From Phycisphaerae bacterium (GTDB lineage: Bacteria; Planctomycetota; Phycisphaerae; UBA1845): a stretch of DNA of 64,000 nucleotides. Below, one piece after another: positions 42,656-52,398 of the stretch; the stretch's first letter is position 1, and every line of letters starts with the position of its first letter. The notes under the pieces were generated by a model. It worked only from the letters and a program-made list of their open reading frames with translations. It ran no database searches and was not told where the DNA came from. The stretch is from assembly GCA_029260135.1 (NCBI GenBank), contig JAJDDV010000058.1, forward strand, positions 29,184 through 93,183, in the 5' to 3' direction. The translations under genes were made by a program, and so were the position numbers.

Positions 42656-42943
42656 ATGAGCAACGGTTGGGCCGGCAGTCGACGGTGGTACAAGACACTC
42701 GCGAGTTACTCGCTGGGTGGCGTCTTCATTCTCAGCTTCCTGGGTGACTGCGACAACAGCCTCGTCCAGCTTACGCGTTTTGTCGAACCGTGCGGCACCG
42801 TGTTCGCCAACTGTCAGCCCGGTGACATTCAAGTCAACGCGGCCGACGTCGGCGACTTCTGCGTCGATCCGGCCTGCAGCGTCCCCGGCGGATGCGGCAA
42901 CCTCGAGCAACCGCTCGGCACGATTACCGACATCTGCCCCTGA
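42656..42943 (+). CDS. Small cysteine-rich exported protein B
   Basis: A 95-residue protein with a hydrophobic leader (YSLGGVFILSFLGDC) and a mature region with FVEPCGTVFANCQPGDIQ, VGDFCVDPACSVPGGCG and a final ICP. Six or more cysteines in 60 residues suggest disulfides or metal binding outside the cytoplasm. GGAGAG lies 9 nt before ATG 42656. It follows protein A on the same strand and has similar design. No function is known. Confidence 0.6.
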   Translation: MSNGWAGSRRWYKTLASYSLGGVFILSFLGDCDNSLVQLTRFVEPCGTVFANCQPGDIQVNAADVGDFCVDPACSVPGGCGNLEQPLGTITDICP

Positions 42944-43015
42944 GCCGCGGGCGGAATGAAATCCCGACCCCCTGTCCCGCGGGCCTCAGTCCGCGCGAAC
43001 GCTGCAACCGGGTGG

Positions 43016-43042
43016 CATGGCCAAGCAAAGCGCCGCCATGTC
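43016..43042. repeat. Interspersed repeat unit of the AAGCGCCGCCATG type
   Basis: TGGCCAAGCAAAGCGCCGCCATGTC is nearly identical to GTGGCCAAGCGAAGCGCCGCCATGTTC at about 5405-5431 and shares AAGCGCCGCCATG with 58498-58510. It follows the end of exported protein B and precedes the end of the convergent pseudogene. Confidence 0.55.
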
Positions 43043-43081
43043 ATTCCCGCGCGCCTCACCCCGCGCAAACGCTGACCTAAC

Positions 43082-44602
43082 TCACGCTCGCGGCCCGCTG
43101 AAGAACCACACGAAAAGACGGTGATCATCCAGATCGATGTCCCCGTCCTCGTCGAGGTCGCCCTCCATTGCGCTGCCGCCGAACTCGTACGCACCCATGT
43201 CCACCGTGACGCCGGAAAGCGATCCACCCGTATCCTCCGTCGCCGAATCATCGACCCCGCGGGCTCCGCCGGCCAGGTCGCCGAACAAGCCCGCCGGCAC
43301 AGCCGAAGTATCACCTGCGTCAATGCAGGGCGACCCCGGCATCAGCCGCGAGTCATGCTGATCGACGTCCACAAACAGAGGTTCCGCCGAAAGGTTCCCC
43401 TCGCCCGCGCCGGACCATCCGCCGCGAGCGTTGGTGTAGTCCACGGTGCTGCCCGCGCTCCCCACGTCGACGATCGGCGCACCACCCGCGCCACAGACAA
43501 TCGAGTTCAGGATGGAGAGCTGCGCTCGATCCCATCAAGAAGAACTCGCTGCCCAGCTTTGCCGTGTCTTGCATCGAACAGAACATGACATCGGTGACAC
43601 CTCGATCACTGAACATGCCTCCACCGTACGTGGCCGCGTTCGAACTGAAGACGGTGTTGATGAGGTTGGCTGTCGATTGCTGGCGAAAAGGCATGCCGTC
43701 GCGATAAGGGGGCCGAAACTCTGGACTGCGCCGCCCGATCGATCGGCGTTGTTTCCACGAAATGAACACGCGGTCAGCGACAGAGGAGATGCGTACGCAG
43801 AAGGCCCGCCTCCGTCGTGAACCATACCTGCCCCGCCGCCCGGCGTCATGACGGCGCCGTCGTGATCGACCTGTTGAGAGGGCGGGATAGCGATTACGTC
43901 TTGCCTGCGTCCGTCAACGCTATTCGCCCGGAACACAGAATTGGAGATCGTGAGGTGACTGTCGTAGTTGTACATGCCGCCGCCACCCCAGGTCGCTTCG
44001 TTGTTCGAGAACTGGCAATGTTCGACGACCGCATGACTTCGCCCGTTCTGCATTCCGCCGCCATAGTCCCCCCGGTTTCCACGAAATGTGCAGCGACGCA
44101 CCGTCGGGCTGCTGTCGACATTCTTCATGCCGGCGCCATAGGTATCATTGCCACTTCCGGTGATCGTGAATCCTTCGAGCACCGTATTCAGCCCCTCTGC
44201 GCTCTGACAAACGACCGCAGAGGCACCACCCTGCGCATTGATGGCCGTCACCTCGGCCCCGTCGGAACTGTGAAGCCAGATGGCCTTGCCGAGAAAATCG
44301 ATCGTCTCGAGGTAGGTACCCGGCGCGACGACGATCTCGCCGCCGTCGCCAGCCGCGCCGATCGCCGCCTGAATGGAACAGTACGCCTCCGGCGCGAGAG
44401 GTGGCTCCTGCTGCGGACAGTTGTCATCGTCCACGTAGCAGATCGCCCTTTGTCCCAGGGCGTAACGAGTTGGCCCTGCCTCACGGTCGGCCTCGGAAGA
44501 CCGCTCTGCGCGCGCGTGGGGCGGAAACAAGATCCACACCACCGATACTGTGTACAAGGCCATCCTACATCTACATCTTCTCCCAATCTCTGAGCGTGTC
44601 AT
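43082..44602 (-). pseudogene. Frameshifted right-handed beta-helix secreted protein
   Basis: Three frames together encode one protein. The first (from ATG 44602, or 44563 for a better signal peptide) has a leader and beta-helix coils: YVDDDNCPQQEPPL, IVVAPGTYLETIDFLGKAI, LEGFTITGSGNDTYGAGM and ATWGGGGMYNYDSHLTISN. Coding shifts frame at about 43690 (LINTVFSSNAATYGGGMF continues in the next frame) and again at about 43520 (IVCGAGGAPIVDVGS). It ends with a GDLDEDGDIDLDDHRLF calcium-binding tail. Two frameshifts imply a decayed gene or base-calling errors. Choice-of-anchor/pectate-lyase-like secreted proteins of this design are common in planctomycetes. Confidence 0.75.
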
Positions 44603-45025
44603 GGTTCTCTGTCTCCGGTAAGGGTATGAAAAGATATGGCATGAGGCCGACAAACCGAGCGCGAAGGTACTACGGAGGTGTGTCGGTGGGGATCGAGTGG
44701 CTGTGGCGATCACCCGATGATTGCCACGCCGAGTAAACTGAGTCAAACGGAGATCAGAAAAAAGCGGTCAAGAAACGCGCCGCCGCCGGCTCGATGTCCG
44801 TGATAGGCTCGCCGGGGCCGACGAGACCACGCGCCTGCCATTCCGCGTCGGGACGGACACAGCCGGGCACCGTCTGTTCGCCTCACAACTTCTCAACCCC
44901 CTGGCGCCCGGCTCATCCGGGCAGCATCGACCTGGCCTCTGCCATTCTCGTACAGCGAGACCAGCCGATTTCCGGTGATGTGAAGGGTAAGCCGCTCCAT
45001 CAAGAAAGGTGGTCTGCGGAGTGCA
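44603..45025. other. Gap upstream of the beta-helix gene
   Basis: This stretch is upstream of the frameshifted beta-helix gene. The part 44603-44775 is similar to 48073-48240, so it is one arm of a segmental duplication. The rest, to the hairpin at 45026, has no convincing gene; a frame at 44768-45058 (minus strand) is Arg/Ser-rich without a domain. Confidence 0.4.
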
Positions 45026-45060
45026 GATTGCGGATCGGACTCTTCTCCCGATCCGCAATC
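45026..45060. terminator. Hairpin after the cysteine-rich secreted-protein gene
   Basis: A perfect 13-bp stem, GATTGCGGATCGG (45026-45038) and CCGATCCGCAATC (45048-45060), with a 9-nt loop lies 53 nt past the stop of the minus-strand gene ending at 45114. No T-run follows, so it is terminator-like rather than a classical intrinsic terminator. Confidence 0.6.
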
Positions 45061-45113
45061 CACAAACCGCGTTCGTCGATCACGCATCCATCCTGGTCGC
45101 GCGATCGCTTCTC

Positions 45114-46535
45114 CTACGGACAAACAGGCGGGGGAACCGGCAAAGGTCCGGCCGCACAGCCCTCACCGACGTTTTCGCCGTCGGTACAGATGCCAGGTCC
45201 GGTGAGGTTCTCATTGAGGATGCAGGCATCGAAGTCATCCACGTCACAGTCCCCATCCAAGTCCCCAGGTACCGTGCCATAGAACGGACTGGCTGAATCG
45301 GTCACGATATTCGCTCCGGCCGGAGTGAAATCGCAGACGTCGACCTCGTCCGGTACACCGTCTTCATCGGTGTCGTCATCGCAATCATCCGGGTGGGCGT
45401 CGCCGTCACAGTTCGGCTGATCGTCGCAGACATCACCCACGCCGTCCATATCGCAGTCGGCCTGGTTCGGGTCGAGCAGGTCGGGGCAATTGTCGCAGGC
45501 GTCGCCATAACCGGGGTAACCGTTCCCGCCCGTGGTATCCGTCAGGCATACGTCATTGGGCACCGGGCATACGTAGTATTCACCGTATAATGGCCCACAG
45601 AGAGCGCCCGTGATGGCGCAGACGGCATCGGAATCGAATTGCGCGTCGTTGTGGTCGCTCGGGCAATTGTCACATGCGTCACCACGAGTATCGGCGTCCT
45701 GGTCGCATTGCCCACCCACAAGCTCTCCGTAAGCCGGAATCGGGTTGATCTCCCCGTCGCCGTCGCAATCCGTGTCCGCCGTATTCCTAGGGTTCACTTG
45801 GAGGACACAGTTGTCACAGTGATTCCCCACTCCGTCGTACTCGTCATCTTCCTGATCCGGGTTATACCAATCGGGGCAGTTGTCACAGACTTCCGCGATG
45901 CCATCGCTGTCACCTCCGTCGACGCAGGTGGTACCTGCGCCGGCCGCCACGCCGTCGCAGCAGGTGGTGTCGAGTTCCTCGCACGCACTCCCCGTGCAGC
46001 AGGCCTGAATAGCGCCTGAGCAGGCTGATCCCTCGCCGCGAGGCGTACCGCCCTGTGAAGTACAGCTACTCGGCGTCAGGTTCGCACAGGTGCCGTCCGG
46101 CAGGCAGCACGCCTCCGGTTGGGGGGGTATGCACACCGTGCCGGATCCTCGGGGGGTCCCCCCGAGGTCCTGGCAACAACGAGGGTCAATGTCCCAGCAT
46201 ACCAATTCGCATGGCCAAGTCGCGCAGAGCGGGGGATATAGGTCGCACGCTTGCGGGGACTGGCATCCACCGATGTGGCAGAAGTCGGGTGGACCGCAGC
46301 AGACATACGCCGGTAGATTCGTGCATTCACCGGTGAGTCCGTCGCAGCACGAATTCCGGCGGATATCTGGGACGATCTGCTCGGTGACCTCGGCGCTTGG
46401 TTGAGACTCCTGTTGCGCCTGAGCCGTGCCTGCAGTGAACGCCACAAAGGCGAGGCTCAGGGCCAGGACCGCCGACGTTGCGCCTCGACTACACCCACTT
46501 GATCGTTTCAATCCGGTCTTTTGAAGAATCTTCAC
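45114..46535 (-). CDS. Secreted Cys-rich protein with thrombospondin type 3 repeats
   Basis: A 473-residue exported protein. The signal peptide runs through AVLALSLAFVAFTAGTAQA. Residues ~70-200 are a cysteine-rich region with repeated units like CCQDLGGTPRGSGTVC and SQGGTPRGEGSACSGA. Residues ~205-440 hold thrombospondin type 3-like calcium-binding repeats: VCDNCPDWYNPDQEDDE, ACDNCPDLLDPNQADCD and similar. The C-terminus has a PGDLDGDCDVDDFDACI module. GTG 46535 is chosen because GGAGGT lies 6 nt upstream. Such proteins are surface-exposed and calcium-stabilised. Confidence 0.75.
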   Translation of the reverse strand: MKILQKTGLKRSSGCSRGATSAVLALSLAFVAFTAGTAQAQQESQPSAEVTEQIVPDIRRNSCCDGLTGECTNLPAYVCCGPPDFCHIGGCQSPQACDLYPPLCATWPCELVCWDIDPRCCQDLGGTPRGSGTVCIPPQPEACCLPDGTCANLTPSSCTSQGGTPRGEGSACSGAIQACCTGSACEELDTTCCDGVAAGAGTTCVDGGDSDGIAEVCDNCPDWYNPDQEDDEYDGVGNHCDNCVLQVNPRNTADTDCDGDGEINPIPAYGELVGGQCDQDADTRGDACDNCPSDHNDAQFDSDAVCAITGALCGPLYGEYYVCPVPNDVCLTDTTGGNGYPGYGDACDNCPDLLDPNQADCDMDGVGDVCDDQPNCDGDAHPDDCDDDTDEDGVPDEVDVCDFTPAGANIVTDSASPFYGTVPGDLDGDCDVDDFDACILNENLTGPGICTDGENVGEGCAAGPLPVPPPVCP

Positions 46536-46991
46536 AACTGTACCTCCGTCCAAATTGTTGGTTCATAAACGACAGACGCACTCTCAAAAAAACCTTACGC
46601 GATCGACGCTTTGCAGGAACGGCTCGCCATGGCGGGCCGCGTGCAAGACAGGGGGAGTGGGTGCCGTCGTTACAGCCATCAAACGTGCCGGCGACGCAAC
46701 GTAGGCCGTTGGAGGACGCCACTGCGTCAACGACGGAACGCAAAGAAGAGAAGATCAGATCACCGAACGGGCACCAGTGGCTAGGCTGGGTCGTGTCGCG
46801 CTTCGCCACCGGCTGATGGTTCCGGGCGAATCCGGAGGATGACGCGATTTCGCAACCGCTCAACTCAGGCCCTCCTGCAAGAAACAGGCTCCCAACATTA
46901 TGTTCGTGCAAGTCCCGTACTTCGGCGCTGAACGAAAGCGGCTGGCCGGTTCTGACCTCCGCGCAAGCAGGTGTTCAGCCGTCTGCACAAT
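46536..46991. other. Promoter-side gap with no clear gene
   Basis: This stretch lies upstream of the thrombospondin-type gene. Open frames on both strands have no domains or ribosome sites. It should contain the promoter of the minus-strand gene. Nothing else is recognisable before the IS3 remnant. Confidence 0.35.
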
Positions 46992-47273
46992 TCACGTTAG
47001 ATACCACCAATGATGTCGTCCTGCCCCCGTTGGTGCAACAGTCGTTCTGCGAGGCAGTGTCGCAGTTGGTCCCTGGATGGCCCACACCGGAGGGAATGAA
47101 TGCGAAGTGTCCGCGTACTCCGGGGGCGTTACGCAGCTGAGCGACGTCTGCGGCCGGCGATGGGTCGGCTGGCAGTGAAACGCCTCCTCGCTGACATCGA
47201 GCTTCGGGCAGATCTGACCGATTGTCGGACCCATGGCTAGCATGCCGTCCGCTTCGCTCAGCCCAGTGATGAC
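46992..47273 (-). pseudogene. IS3-family remnant: orfA start joined to orfB end
   Basis: Reading on the minus strand, VITGLSEADGMLAMGPTIGQICPKLDVSEEAFHCQ matches the N-terminal helix-turn-helix of IS3-family OrfA, in the form usually seen as KTIAQVCxxLGVSExTYYRW. It runs straight into PTHRRPQTSLSCVTPPEYAD, which is the C-terminal signature of OrfB (NxxRPHSSLGYxTPxEY). Everything between, including the DDE catalytic core, is missing. This is an internal-deletion relic of about 280 bp. An in-frame stop lies just upstream. Confidence 0.6.
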
Positions 47274-47685
47274 CTATGCGGTTCTATGCTGCCTCCGTTT
47301 CAGATTGAGCCTTCGTGCCCGGTTCCCGGACAGTAGAGACTCTCATTATGAATGCGTAAACTACCCGGGGAAGGACCAGTTTTCTAGGGCGGTGGACAGG
47401 TGTTCTTCGCCGATGTCTTTTGGGAAACTCCACAAAATGGCGCTGAAACAGTGACCAACGTGTTCACGGGGATCCTGTCAGACCTACACAGGATGTGTAC
47501 TCCAATGAATCAAACTCACCGTCTTCTTGCCTCGAACGCCGTAACTGCATAGTAATCAAGGAGTTACGACGCTCCTGGCGTGTTCTGGAGACCGCTCCAC
47601 CCGGCGCCACACCTGGCCCGACACTCCTTGAATCCACTGAGGAGCACGGCATTTCCACACTCGCCGAAACCGGAGCCGTACGAAG
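47274..47685. other. Gap after the IS3 remnant
   Basis: No frame here shows a domain, signal peptide or ribosome site. Two short frames on opposite strands at 47464-47698 are mutual shadows. I see nothing that can be called. Confidence 0.3.
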
Positions 47686-48072
47686 TCAGTTCGTCTGAGC
47701 AGTAAACTCGGCGCAAACCCCAGCGCCGGCGCACGTTGAACGCCCTGCGCCACAGAGACTTCGGCTGACGAGCCCAATCCCACCGGCGGTGATCTGGACG
47801 TGTTCCGTGACGCCGTGGCTTGATGGCTGCGTTTTCTGCGGGGATTCGCCGAAGACGACAGTGTGGCAATTCACCCAAGTCGCCCAAGCCGCCCCAATAT
47901 ACGCGTCGTCTCTGCCGCCTCGCCCCCGGGCCAAGTTCATCTTTCCGGCGCCATGGATCGTCCGATCGACCTTCTGTGGCCTGAACGGCAATGAGCAAGA
48001 CATACACAACGCCGGTGGGACCTGCGAGACGATTCTGCGCTGGCACCTGCTTGTGATCTCCGAGCGTTTCAT
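47686..48072 (-). pseudogene. Decayed paralogue of the beta-helix gene start
   Basis: From ATG 48072 the frame begins MKRSEITSRCQRR, matching MTRSEIGRRCRCR at the start of the beta-helix gene (ATG 44602). The upstream DNA of the two genes is also similar for about 170 bp. After about 14 codons the similarity ends, and the rest of this 128-codon frame has no beta-helix repeats. It is read as the 5' end of a duplicated and eroded copy. A short functional peptide cannot be excluded. Confidence 0.45.
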
Positions 48073-48227
48073 GGGTTTTCGTATCCTGTAGGTATAAGTC
48101 ATAACGCCGACAATCTGCGCGAGAGGACACGACGGACGTGGTTCGGTGGGGACCGGGAAACTGCGACGATCACACCATCATTGGCCCACCGGGTGAACCG
48201 GGTCAAAGTTGGCTCAGAAAAGACCCG

Positions 48228-48506
48228 TCAACCTGACGTGGCAGTCAACGTAGATGAGCGACCCGTTGGCCCGGTATAGCCCCCAGGGAAGAGCCGGTAA
48301 TCCTCAAGGTCGGTGTCGCAGTCCTCGTCGATATCACCGAGAGGTCGACCTTGCAGGTCGGTGCGAGCTCCCATCGGCGTTTGGGCGCACGAGTCCCCGG
48401 GATTGGGGGCGCCGTCACCGTCGACGTCATCGTCGCAGGCGTCACCGAGTGTGTCGCCGTCAAAAGCCCGCTGCTCGGCGTTCGGAGCCTCCGGGCAGTT
48501 GTCGCA
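48228..48506 (-). pseudogene. C-terminal remnant of a thrombospondin type 3 protein
   Basis: From 48506 down to a TGA at 48228 one frame reads CDNCPEAPNAEQRAF, GDACDDDVDGDGAPN, CAQTPMGA and LGDIDEDCDTDLEDYRLF, ending in YTGPTGRSST. This is the tail of a calcium-binding secreted protein like the one at 45114. An in-frame stop lies four codons upstream and no start or signal peptide is present, so only the 3' end survives. It sits beside the decayed paralogue start at 48072, in the same order as the intact pair. Confidence 0.65.
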
Positions 48507-48706
48507 CCTTCAGCCGCTTCGGAAACCTGCACCGCGATCGTCGACTCATTTTTGGTGCTATGCGCGCAGATCATTCGGACGAGGGCATCCGCTCGATCAT
48601 CATGATTGCACGCGCCACCCACATCACTTGAGACACCGCACGACGCATTTCGACGGAAGAAATCCCGACGCGTGCACCAACAATCGCTCTCCCGTATGCT
48701 GTTCCC

Positions 48707-50902
48707 ATGGATCGCGACGAAGTCTGCACCCGGTTTCTCGATTCCGTCGAATTCGAACTCTATCCCTTTCAGGAGGAGGCTCTGCTCGCGTGGTTTGAAG
48801 CGGAGGCGGGACCACACGGTGGCGGCGGCGTACTTATCACCGTTCCGACAGGCATGGGAAAAACGCTCATTGCCGAAGCCGCCATCTTCGAAGCCCTCCA
48901 CACCGGCCGGCGGCTCTACTACACCACACCGCTCATCGCCCTGACGGACCAGAAATTTCGCGAGTTCCAGCAGAAAGCCGAGGACTGGGGCTTCCCCCGC
49001 GATCAGATCGGTCTGGTGACGGGGAACCGCCGAATCAACCCCGATGCCTGCGTGCGTATCGTCGTAGCCGAGATCTTGCTCAACCATCTCATCGCCGAGG
49101 ACATGCCCTTCGACGACGTCGGAGGGGTCGTCATGGACGAGTTCCACTACTTCAACGACTTCGAGCGCGGCGTCGTCTGGGAACTTTCGCTGACCCTGCT
49201 TCCCAAGCACATCCGTCTGATGCTCCTCTCAGCCACCGTTGGCAATCCCGTCGAGTTCGTCGCCTGGGTGAAGAAAGAACACGACCGAACGCTACGTCTC
49301 GTCCAAAGCGACCAGCGACGCGTCCCACTCGAGTATGTTTGGGTGGCGGACAAACTCTTGACCGAGCAACTCCCAGCCATGGTCACCAAGGACGACGCCG
49401 AAAACCGATCCCCGGCCCTGGTCTTCTGCTTCAACCGTGATGAGTGCTGGGACGTGGCCGAGCGTCTGAAAGGCCTCAAGCTGATCGACCAGCCCACGCG
49501 GCAGCGCATCGAGTCACAGCTCGACAAAGACGACTTCGCCGTCGGCGCCGGTATCAAGCTCAAGCAAATGTTGATCCGGGGCGTCGGCGTTCATCACGCC
49601 GGCATCCTGCCGAAGTACAAAGAGGCCGTCGAGGCACTCTTCCTCGACAAACTTATACCGTTGGTCGTCTGCACGGAGACGCTGGCCGCCGGAATCAACC
49701 TCCCGGCGCGATCCGTCGTCATCAGCACACTGATGAAGGGCAAGCGCGGCGAGAAGAAGCTCATCGCGCCCTCCGCCGCCCATCAGATGTTCGGCCGGGC
49801 CGGTAGACCGCAGTTCGACACGCATGGATATGTCTACTCGCTGGCCCACGAAGACGACGTCAAGATCGACAAGTGGCGCAGGAAGTACGACCTGATCGAC
49901 CCCAACAGCAAAGACCCGAGTCTGATGCGGGCTCGAAAAGATCTCGAACGAAAGAAACCGTCGCGACGAAAAACCGAGCAGTACTGGACGGAAGGCCAGT
50001 TTCGAAATCTGATCGAAGCCGGGTCCGCGAAGCTCGCCAGCCGTTCGATGATTCCCTACCAGGTGCTCATCTACCTGCTCACCTCCCGTGGCAGTCTGCG
50101 CGCCGTGCGCGAGGTGTTGGCGAAGCGATTCAACACCCCCGAGCGACTCGCCAAGTTCCAGGATCGCCTCGATCACATGATCAGCAACCTCGCGCGGTTC
50201 GAGTATTTGACCAGGGCGGAAGACGACGATCACGTCACGCTCAACGAGCGCATCCATCAGCTTACCGTCTTCCGAAGCGTCGATCCGCTGTACGGTGCGT
50301 TCCTCGTCGAGCAGCTCTTACGAGGCAGCTTCGACGAGAAAGTCCAGGCCCTCGAATCGGTTCTTCAGATTCCAACCGCCATCGAACGAAAAGTGCGCCT
50401 CGACGAGAGGGAACCCGGACCGGCCCAGGAGCAGGTCGTCCAACCCCAGCTCATCCACCGAGGTCTGGTCATCGTCGATCCGGAAGAGGGTGTGAAAGCC
50501 GTCAATGACGATCGCATGGTCGACTATTGGGACGACGACGAGAACTGGGTCCCGCCGCTGTCGTTCCCCGAGATGCTCAAAATGCTCTTCGATGCGCGGC
50601 TCGAAACACCCGAAGACATCTGGGTCCAGCCGAAGTGGATCTCAGGAGGAATCTTCGATCACGAAGGCGACTTCTACAAGTACGTTCGCGCGAAGGACCT
50701 CGTCAAGAACGAAGGCCTCATCCTTCGTCATCTCTTGCGGCTCATCATTCTCGCGGGCGAGTGTCAGACCCACGCCGACGGTGACCCCGACTACGAACGA
50801 ATCGGCGAGTTGGCAACGGGCGTCTGCCGGCAGATCGACCCGAGTTACACAGACCGCTTCCTCGAGAGCGATCAGCAGGCAAGAAGTCTCTCGCCGATCT
50901 AA
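48707..50902 (+). CDS. Ski2-like DEAD/DEAH-box helicase
   Basis: A 731-residue SF2 helicase. Motifs run in order: LITVPTGMGKTLIAEAAI (Walker A), a YYTTPLIALTDQKF motif Ia, VVMDEFHYFND (motif II, DEFH), LLSATVGN (motif III) and HQMFGRAGRPQFDTHGYVY (motif VI). The DEFH/DEVH-type box with GRAGRP and a winged-helix/ratchet tail fits the Ski2/Hel308 group rather than RecQ or DEAD RNA helicases. The long C-terminal ~250 residues are helical and specific to this subgroup. Role in RNA decay or DNA repair is undecided. Confidence 0.85.
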   Translation: MDRDEVCTRFLDSVEFELYPFQEEALLAWFEAEAGPHGGGGVLITVPTGMGKTLIAEAAIFEALHTGRRLYYTTPLIALTDQKFREFQQKAEDWGFPRDQIGLVTGNRRINPDACVRIVVAEILLNHLIAEDMPFDDVGGVVMDEFHYFNDFERGVVWELSLTLLPKHIRLMLLSATVGNPVEFVAWVKKEHDRTLRLVQSDQRRVPLEYVWVADKLLTEQLPAMVTKDDAENRSPALVFCFNRDECWDVAERLKGLKLIDQPTRQRIESQLDKDDFAVGAGIKLKQMLIRGVGVHHAGILPKYKEAVEALFLDKLIPLVVCTETLAAGINLPARSVVISTLMKGKRGEKKLIAPSAAHQMFGRAGRPQFDTHGYVYSLAHEDDVKIDKWRRKYDLIDPNSKDPSLMRARKDLERKKPSRRKTEQYWTEGQFRNLIEAGSAKLASRSMIPYQVLIYLLTSRGSLRAVREVLAKRFNTPERLAKFQDRLDHMISNLARFEYLTRAEDDDHVTLNERIHQLTVFRSVDPLYGAFLVEQLLRGSFDEKVQALESVLQIPTAIERKVRLDEREPGPAQEQVVQPQLIHRGLVIVDPEEGVKAVNDDRMVDYWDDDENWVPPLSFPEMLKMLFDARLETPEDIWVQPKWISGGIFDHEGDFYKYVRAKDLVKNEGLILRHLLRLIILAGECQTHADGDPDYERIGELATGVCRQIDPSYTDRFLESDQQARSLSPI

Positions 50903-50949
50903 ACGTTGCGCAGCCCGCACCTCCTGGAGCCAAAACGCCTTCGTCCAGA

Positions 50950-52167
50950 CTATTCCGTCTCGAGCGGATCCGTGTCAACGCAGTCCTCGTACGACGGCCT
51001 GCCGCCGCCACTATGAATCAACTGCGTCCGAACGAACGCCTGTGGCAGTGTATCCTTCTGCCATCCGTTTCCCCGTACCGTGATGCATCGCATGCGCTGC
51101 GAACGATCAATGTCGTTCGCGAACACGATCTCGCTCCGATAGTGATGAGCAAATCCGTTCGCGTCTTCGGTGCCTTCGAGGTAGAGCTTATGGAATTCGG
51201 CATGACCATCTACGAACGAGCGGTTGTAGGTCCAGTCCACGCCATGCCAACCACGCAGCGTTTTCGTCGGCCCGGGATCCACGCCCTCGCCGATCCACTT
51301 ACAGCCACCGCCGTCCGTCGGGTCGTGGTCTGCGTCCAGCTCGCTTCGACAAGACCAGGCCCATCGACCGATGTTCTCCTCGAAATACACGGTCCGTGCC
51401 GGCGTCACGATCCGCGACGTCGGACGCATATACGGCGAGTTGCTGCCCATCTCGCTGATGTCGAATTGCGGTGTCAAGCGACCGTTGACCGTCACCACCA
51501 TGAACACATTGGCGGCATAGCTGTTTCCGAAGTGGTCATACGACGACCGGTCGCCATGGGCCACCCAATCCGGACAATGCGCGCCCCGAGGCGCACCGTC
51601 GTCGCCGGGGCAGCGAAAAAGACCGAGATCGAGCTGCGTATCCCGGGTGCCCTGCGATCGGTCGAACCGGCCGCTGGTTCGGACCTCTTTGAATCCGCCT
51701 GGATACAGCAGAGCGTTCATCGGGCGCGAAGCCGGACCGAACCCCGCCTTGCTTCCGTACTTACTATTGAGCGGATCGCCCGGCGAACCCGTGAAGTAGC
51801 TTTCTCGTCCGATTCCGCTCTTGCCACCCCATTCGTACGCTCCGACGTAGAGCGGAGTCGTGCAGTTCTCCCCTTCGATATGGCCAGGACACTGATCGTA
51901 CTGCTTCGGGTGAACAGGAATCCCCCAACCGTTCGGGTCGTCCGACTCGTAAACACGGGCGCTGGTCGCGATACCCTTGATATGCGACGTGCAGGCGACA
52001 CGTTTGGATTGCATGCGCGCCTGTTCCAGCGACGGGAGCAATATCGCGATCAACAACGCGATAATGGCGATGACGACAAGAAGTTCAATCAGAGTGAAGC
52101 CCAGGCGTGGGCGAACCGCGGCTTTCCCTCGATCTGCGGCGGTTCTCGCAGCCGACAGCATGGTCAT
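50950..52167 (-). CDS. Prepilin-type N-terminal cleavage/methylation protein
   Basis: A 405-residue protein. LGFTLIELLVVIAIIALLIAILLPSL is the type IV prepilin-type signal with the G-F-T-L-I-E cleavage site. The rest is a large globular domain with YAANVFMVVT and, near the C-terminus, GWHGVDWTYNRSFVDGHAEF, close to the H-X9-DG signature of prepilin-type processing-associated proteins abundant in planctomycetes. ATG 52167 is chosen, with AGGAG upstream. These proteins are exported and many are unlinked to pilus operons, as here. Confidence 0.88.
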   Translation of the reverse strand: MTMLSAARTAADRGKAAVRPRLGFTLIELLVVIAIIALLIAILLPSLEQARMQSKRVACTSHIKGIATSARVYESDDPNGWGIPVHPKQYDQCPGHIEGENCTTPLYVGAYEWGGKSGIGRESYFTGSPGDPLNSKYGSKAGFGPASRPMNALLYPGGFKEVRTSGRFDRSQGTRDTQLDLGLFRCPGDDGAPRGAHCPDWVAHGDRSSYDHFGNSYAANVFMVVTVNGRLTPQFDISEMGSNSPYMRPTSRIVTPARTVYFEENIGRWAWSCRSELDADHDPTDGGGCKWIGEGVDPGPTKTLRGWHGVDWTYNRSFVDGHAEFHKLYLEGTEDANGFAHHYRSEIVFANDIDRSQRMRCITVRGNGWQKDTLPQAFVRTQLIHSGGGRPSYEDCVDTDPLETE

Positions 52168-52398
52168 CAGCGCATCGCTCCTGCAACACAACCACTTCAA
52201 ACGGTGCCGTACGATTCGGCTTCCCCGCGCCAACGGGCCACGAACGCAGCGCCGTCCTCTTTACTATGACACCGCCCGGGCCCAAATGACGGATCGGTTT
52301 TGTAAAAACCTCTGGAATCGTGCGGCACGCGAAGGGGCGAAGGGGCCGTACGCTCTCCAGACGATGGCAAGAAATGTGACAGCCGGTCCGTCGGGCGG

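Noticed and set aside
44768..45058. 96-codon minus-strand frame between two secreted-protein genes
   Set aside because: Arg/Ser/Pro-rich with no domain, includes a terminator-like hairpin and has no ribosome site.
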